DNA of 64,000 nucleotides from Megalopta genalis. Taxonomy: Eukaryota; Arthropoda; Insecta; Hymenoptera; Halictidae. Positions 63,241-64,000 of this stretch are shown here, piece after piece. The stretch lies in assembly GCF_051020955.1 (NCBI RefSeq), contig NW_027476259.1, positions 62,001 through 126,000 of the forward strand, in the 5' to 3' direction. Below the pieces are notes generated by a model. The model saw nothing but the letters and a program-made list of their open reading frames with translations. It ran no database searches and had not been told where the DNA came from. The position numbers and the translations under genes are program-made. How positions within the stretch are numbered: the first letter of the stretch is position 1; every line of letters starts with the position of its first letter.

Positions 63241-64000
63241 CGACACAAACGAGTTAGCTTCAAATCCATGCGAAACACATGATTTAGTATCAAATCAATG
63301 CGAAGCAGAAGACTTAGCGTCAAATCCATGCGAAACGAATGGTTTAGCTCCAAATACTTGCGAATACAAGTGTTATAGCTTCAAATGCAGGTGACACAAA
63401 CGAGTTAGCTTCAAATCCATGCGAAACACATGATTTAACTTCCAATCAATGCGAAGTAGAAGGCTTAGCTTCAAATAAATGCGAAGTAGAAGGCTTAGCT
63501 TCAAATCAATGCGAAGTAGAAGGTTTAGCTTCAAATCCATGCGAAACGAATGATTTAGCTTCAAATACTTGCGAATATCACTGATTTAGCTTCAACTGCA
63601 TGCGAAACAAACGAGTTAGCTTCAAATTCATGCGAAACACATGATTTAGCTTCAAATAATCGCGAATTAGGAGGCTTATCTTCGAATCCATGCGAAACAA
63701 ATGGTTTAGCTTCAATTATATGTGATATACATGATTTAGCTTCAAATGCATGCGAAACAAACGAGTTATCTTCAAATCCATGCGAAACACATGATTTAGT
63801 ATCAAATCAATGCGAAGCAGAAGGCTTAGCGGCAAATCCATGCGAAACGAATGGTTTAGCTCCAAATACTTGCGAATACAAGTGATATAGCTTCAAATGC
63901 AGGTGACACAAACGAGTTAGCTTCAAATCCATGCGAAACACATGATTTAACTTCCAATCAATGCGAAGTAGAAGGCTTAGCTTCAAATAAATGCGAAGTA
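63241..64000. repeat. First sub-family, array continues past window end
   Basis: This repeats the 58,961-59,984 pattern, including the B-B-B run (about 63,452-63,542) and the markers AATAATCGCGAATTAGGAGG and CAATTATATGTGATATAC. The last bases are inside a B monomer, so the array does not end here. Confidence 0.85.

Larger units (their letters stand above)
1..64000. repeat. Megasatellite array of 30-bp monomers in 150-bp higher-order repeats
   Basis: Every part of the window can be read as successive copies of a 30-bp monomer that begins TTAGCTTCAAAT and most often has TGCGAA in its centre. Monomers differ mainly in the last ten bases: A ends ACACATGAT, B ends GTAGAAGGC, C ends ACAAATGGT, D ends TATACATGAT and E ends ACAAACGAG. 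They run in the order A-B-C-D-E, giving a 150-bp HOR. Length variants of 29 and 31 bp occur and have been amplified with the rest. The array enters and leaves the window mid-array, so its full length is unknown. I saw no tRNA, rRNA, transposon end, promoter or non-repetitive island. Satellite or megasatellite DNA of a eukaryote is the best reading; that is inference from size and structure, not from a match. Confidence 0.97.

Noticed and set aside
1..64000. CRISPR array (repeats of about 30 bp at regular spacing)
   Set aside because: There are no unique spacers; what lies between any two repeats is another monomer of the same family. No cas genes are present.
1..64000. Iteron-type replication origin
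   Set aside because: Direct repeats are far too many and too extended, with no initiator gene and no AT-rich melting region distinct from the array.
1..64000. Centromere call (CENP-B box or similar)
   Set aside because: The consensus monomers contain no match to the CENP-B box pattern. Array size and HOR structure fit a centromere but are not evidence for one.
1..64000. Telomeric or subtelomeric simple repeat
   Set aside because: The monomer is 30 bp, and no TTAGGG, TTAGG or TTTAGGG tracts were seen. The shared TTAG start is coincidental.

Overview
The whole 64 kb window is one uninterrupted tandem-repeat array. I found no unique sequence, no conventional gene, no RNA gene, no mobile element and no CRISPR array. 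The basic unit is a 30-bp monomer that starts TTAGCTTCAAAT and usually carries TGCGAA in its middle. Five monomer types, called A to E here, follow one another in fixed order and form a 150-bp higher-order repeat (HOR). That gives roughly 2,130 monomers, or about 425 HORs. Both window edges fall inside the array, so the true array is longer. On the plus strand the five monomers read as the decapeptides LASNPCETHD, LASNQCEVEG, LASNPCETNG, LASNTCDIHD and LASTACETNE. One minus-strand frame is also stop-free, with the theme NHVFRMDLKL. The other minus frame (theme FEAKSCVSHG) is stopped by every standard B monomer.

The organism cannot be named from this sequence. A gene-free array of this size, with several nested levels of tandem duplication, is typical of eukaryotic satellite or megasatellite DNA. 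GC of the consensus HOR is about 37% and CpG is not depleted in it, which does not suggest long-term heavy CpG methylation.

Layout: 1-1,955 is a mixed block with a 300-bp tandem duplication. 1,956-7,425 holds two tandem copies of a 2,731-bp unit. 7,126-10,400 is the most regular stretch and contains the longest open frames (411, 370 and 309 codons, minus strand) and a 751-bp duplication. 10,401-12,212 is a mosaic. 12,213-13,923 repeats 1-1,860, and 13,924-17,070 repeats 4,303-7,425. 17,071-31,870 is a second sub-family, with 1,503-bp and about 3.5-4.4-kb tandem units and a 300-bp sub-repeat of varying copy number. 31,871-38,420 returns to the first sub-family with interleaved duplications. 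38,420-42,555 repeats about 14.3-19 kb. 42,555-50,960 is a 3,609-bp tandem unit present about 2.3 times. 50,961-54,450 is a third copy of the 21-29 kb block. 54,451-58,960 is a shuffled copy of 29-31.9 kb. 58,961-64,000 alternates between the two sub-families.

There is no sign of genes working together. Homogenised 29-bp and 31-bp monomers recur throughout and change reading frame every few hundred bases. The long open frames are therefore best read as by-products of a stop-free 30-bp unit. A decayed or spliced repeat-protein gene cannot be fully excluded, and 7,126-10,400 is the best place to test that. The main interest is evolutionary: the nested duplications (30, 60, 150, 300, 506, 603, 751, 1,503, 2,731 and 3,609 bp) record a history of unequal exchange. 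All duplication boundaries were found by eye and are good to a few tens of bases.
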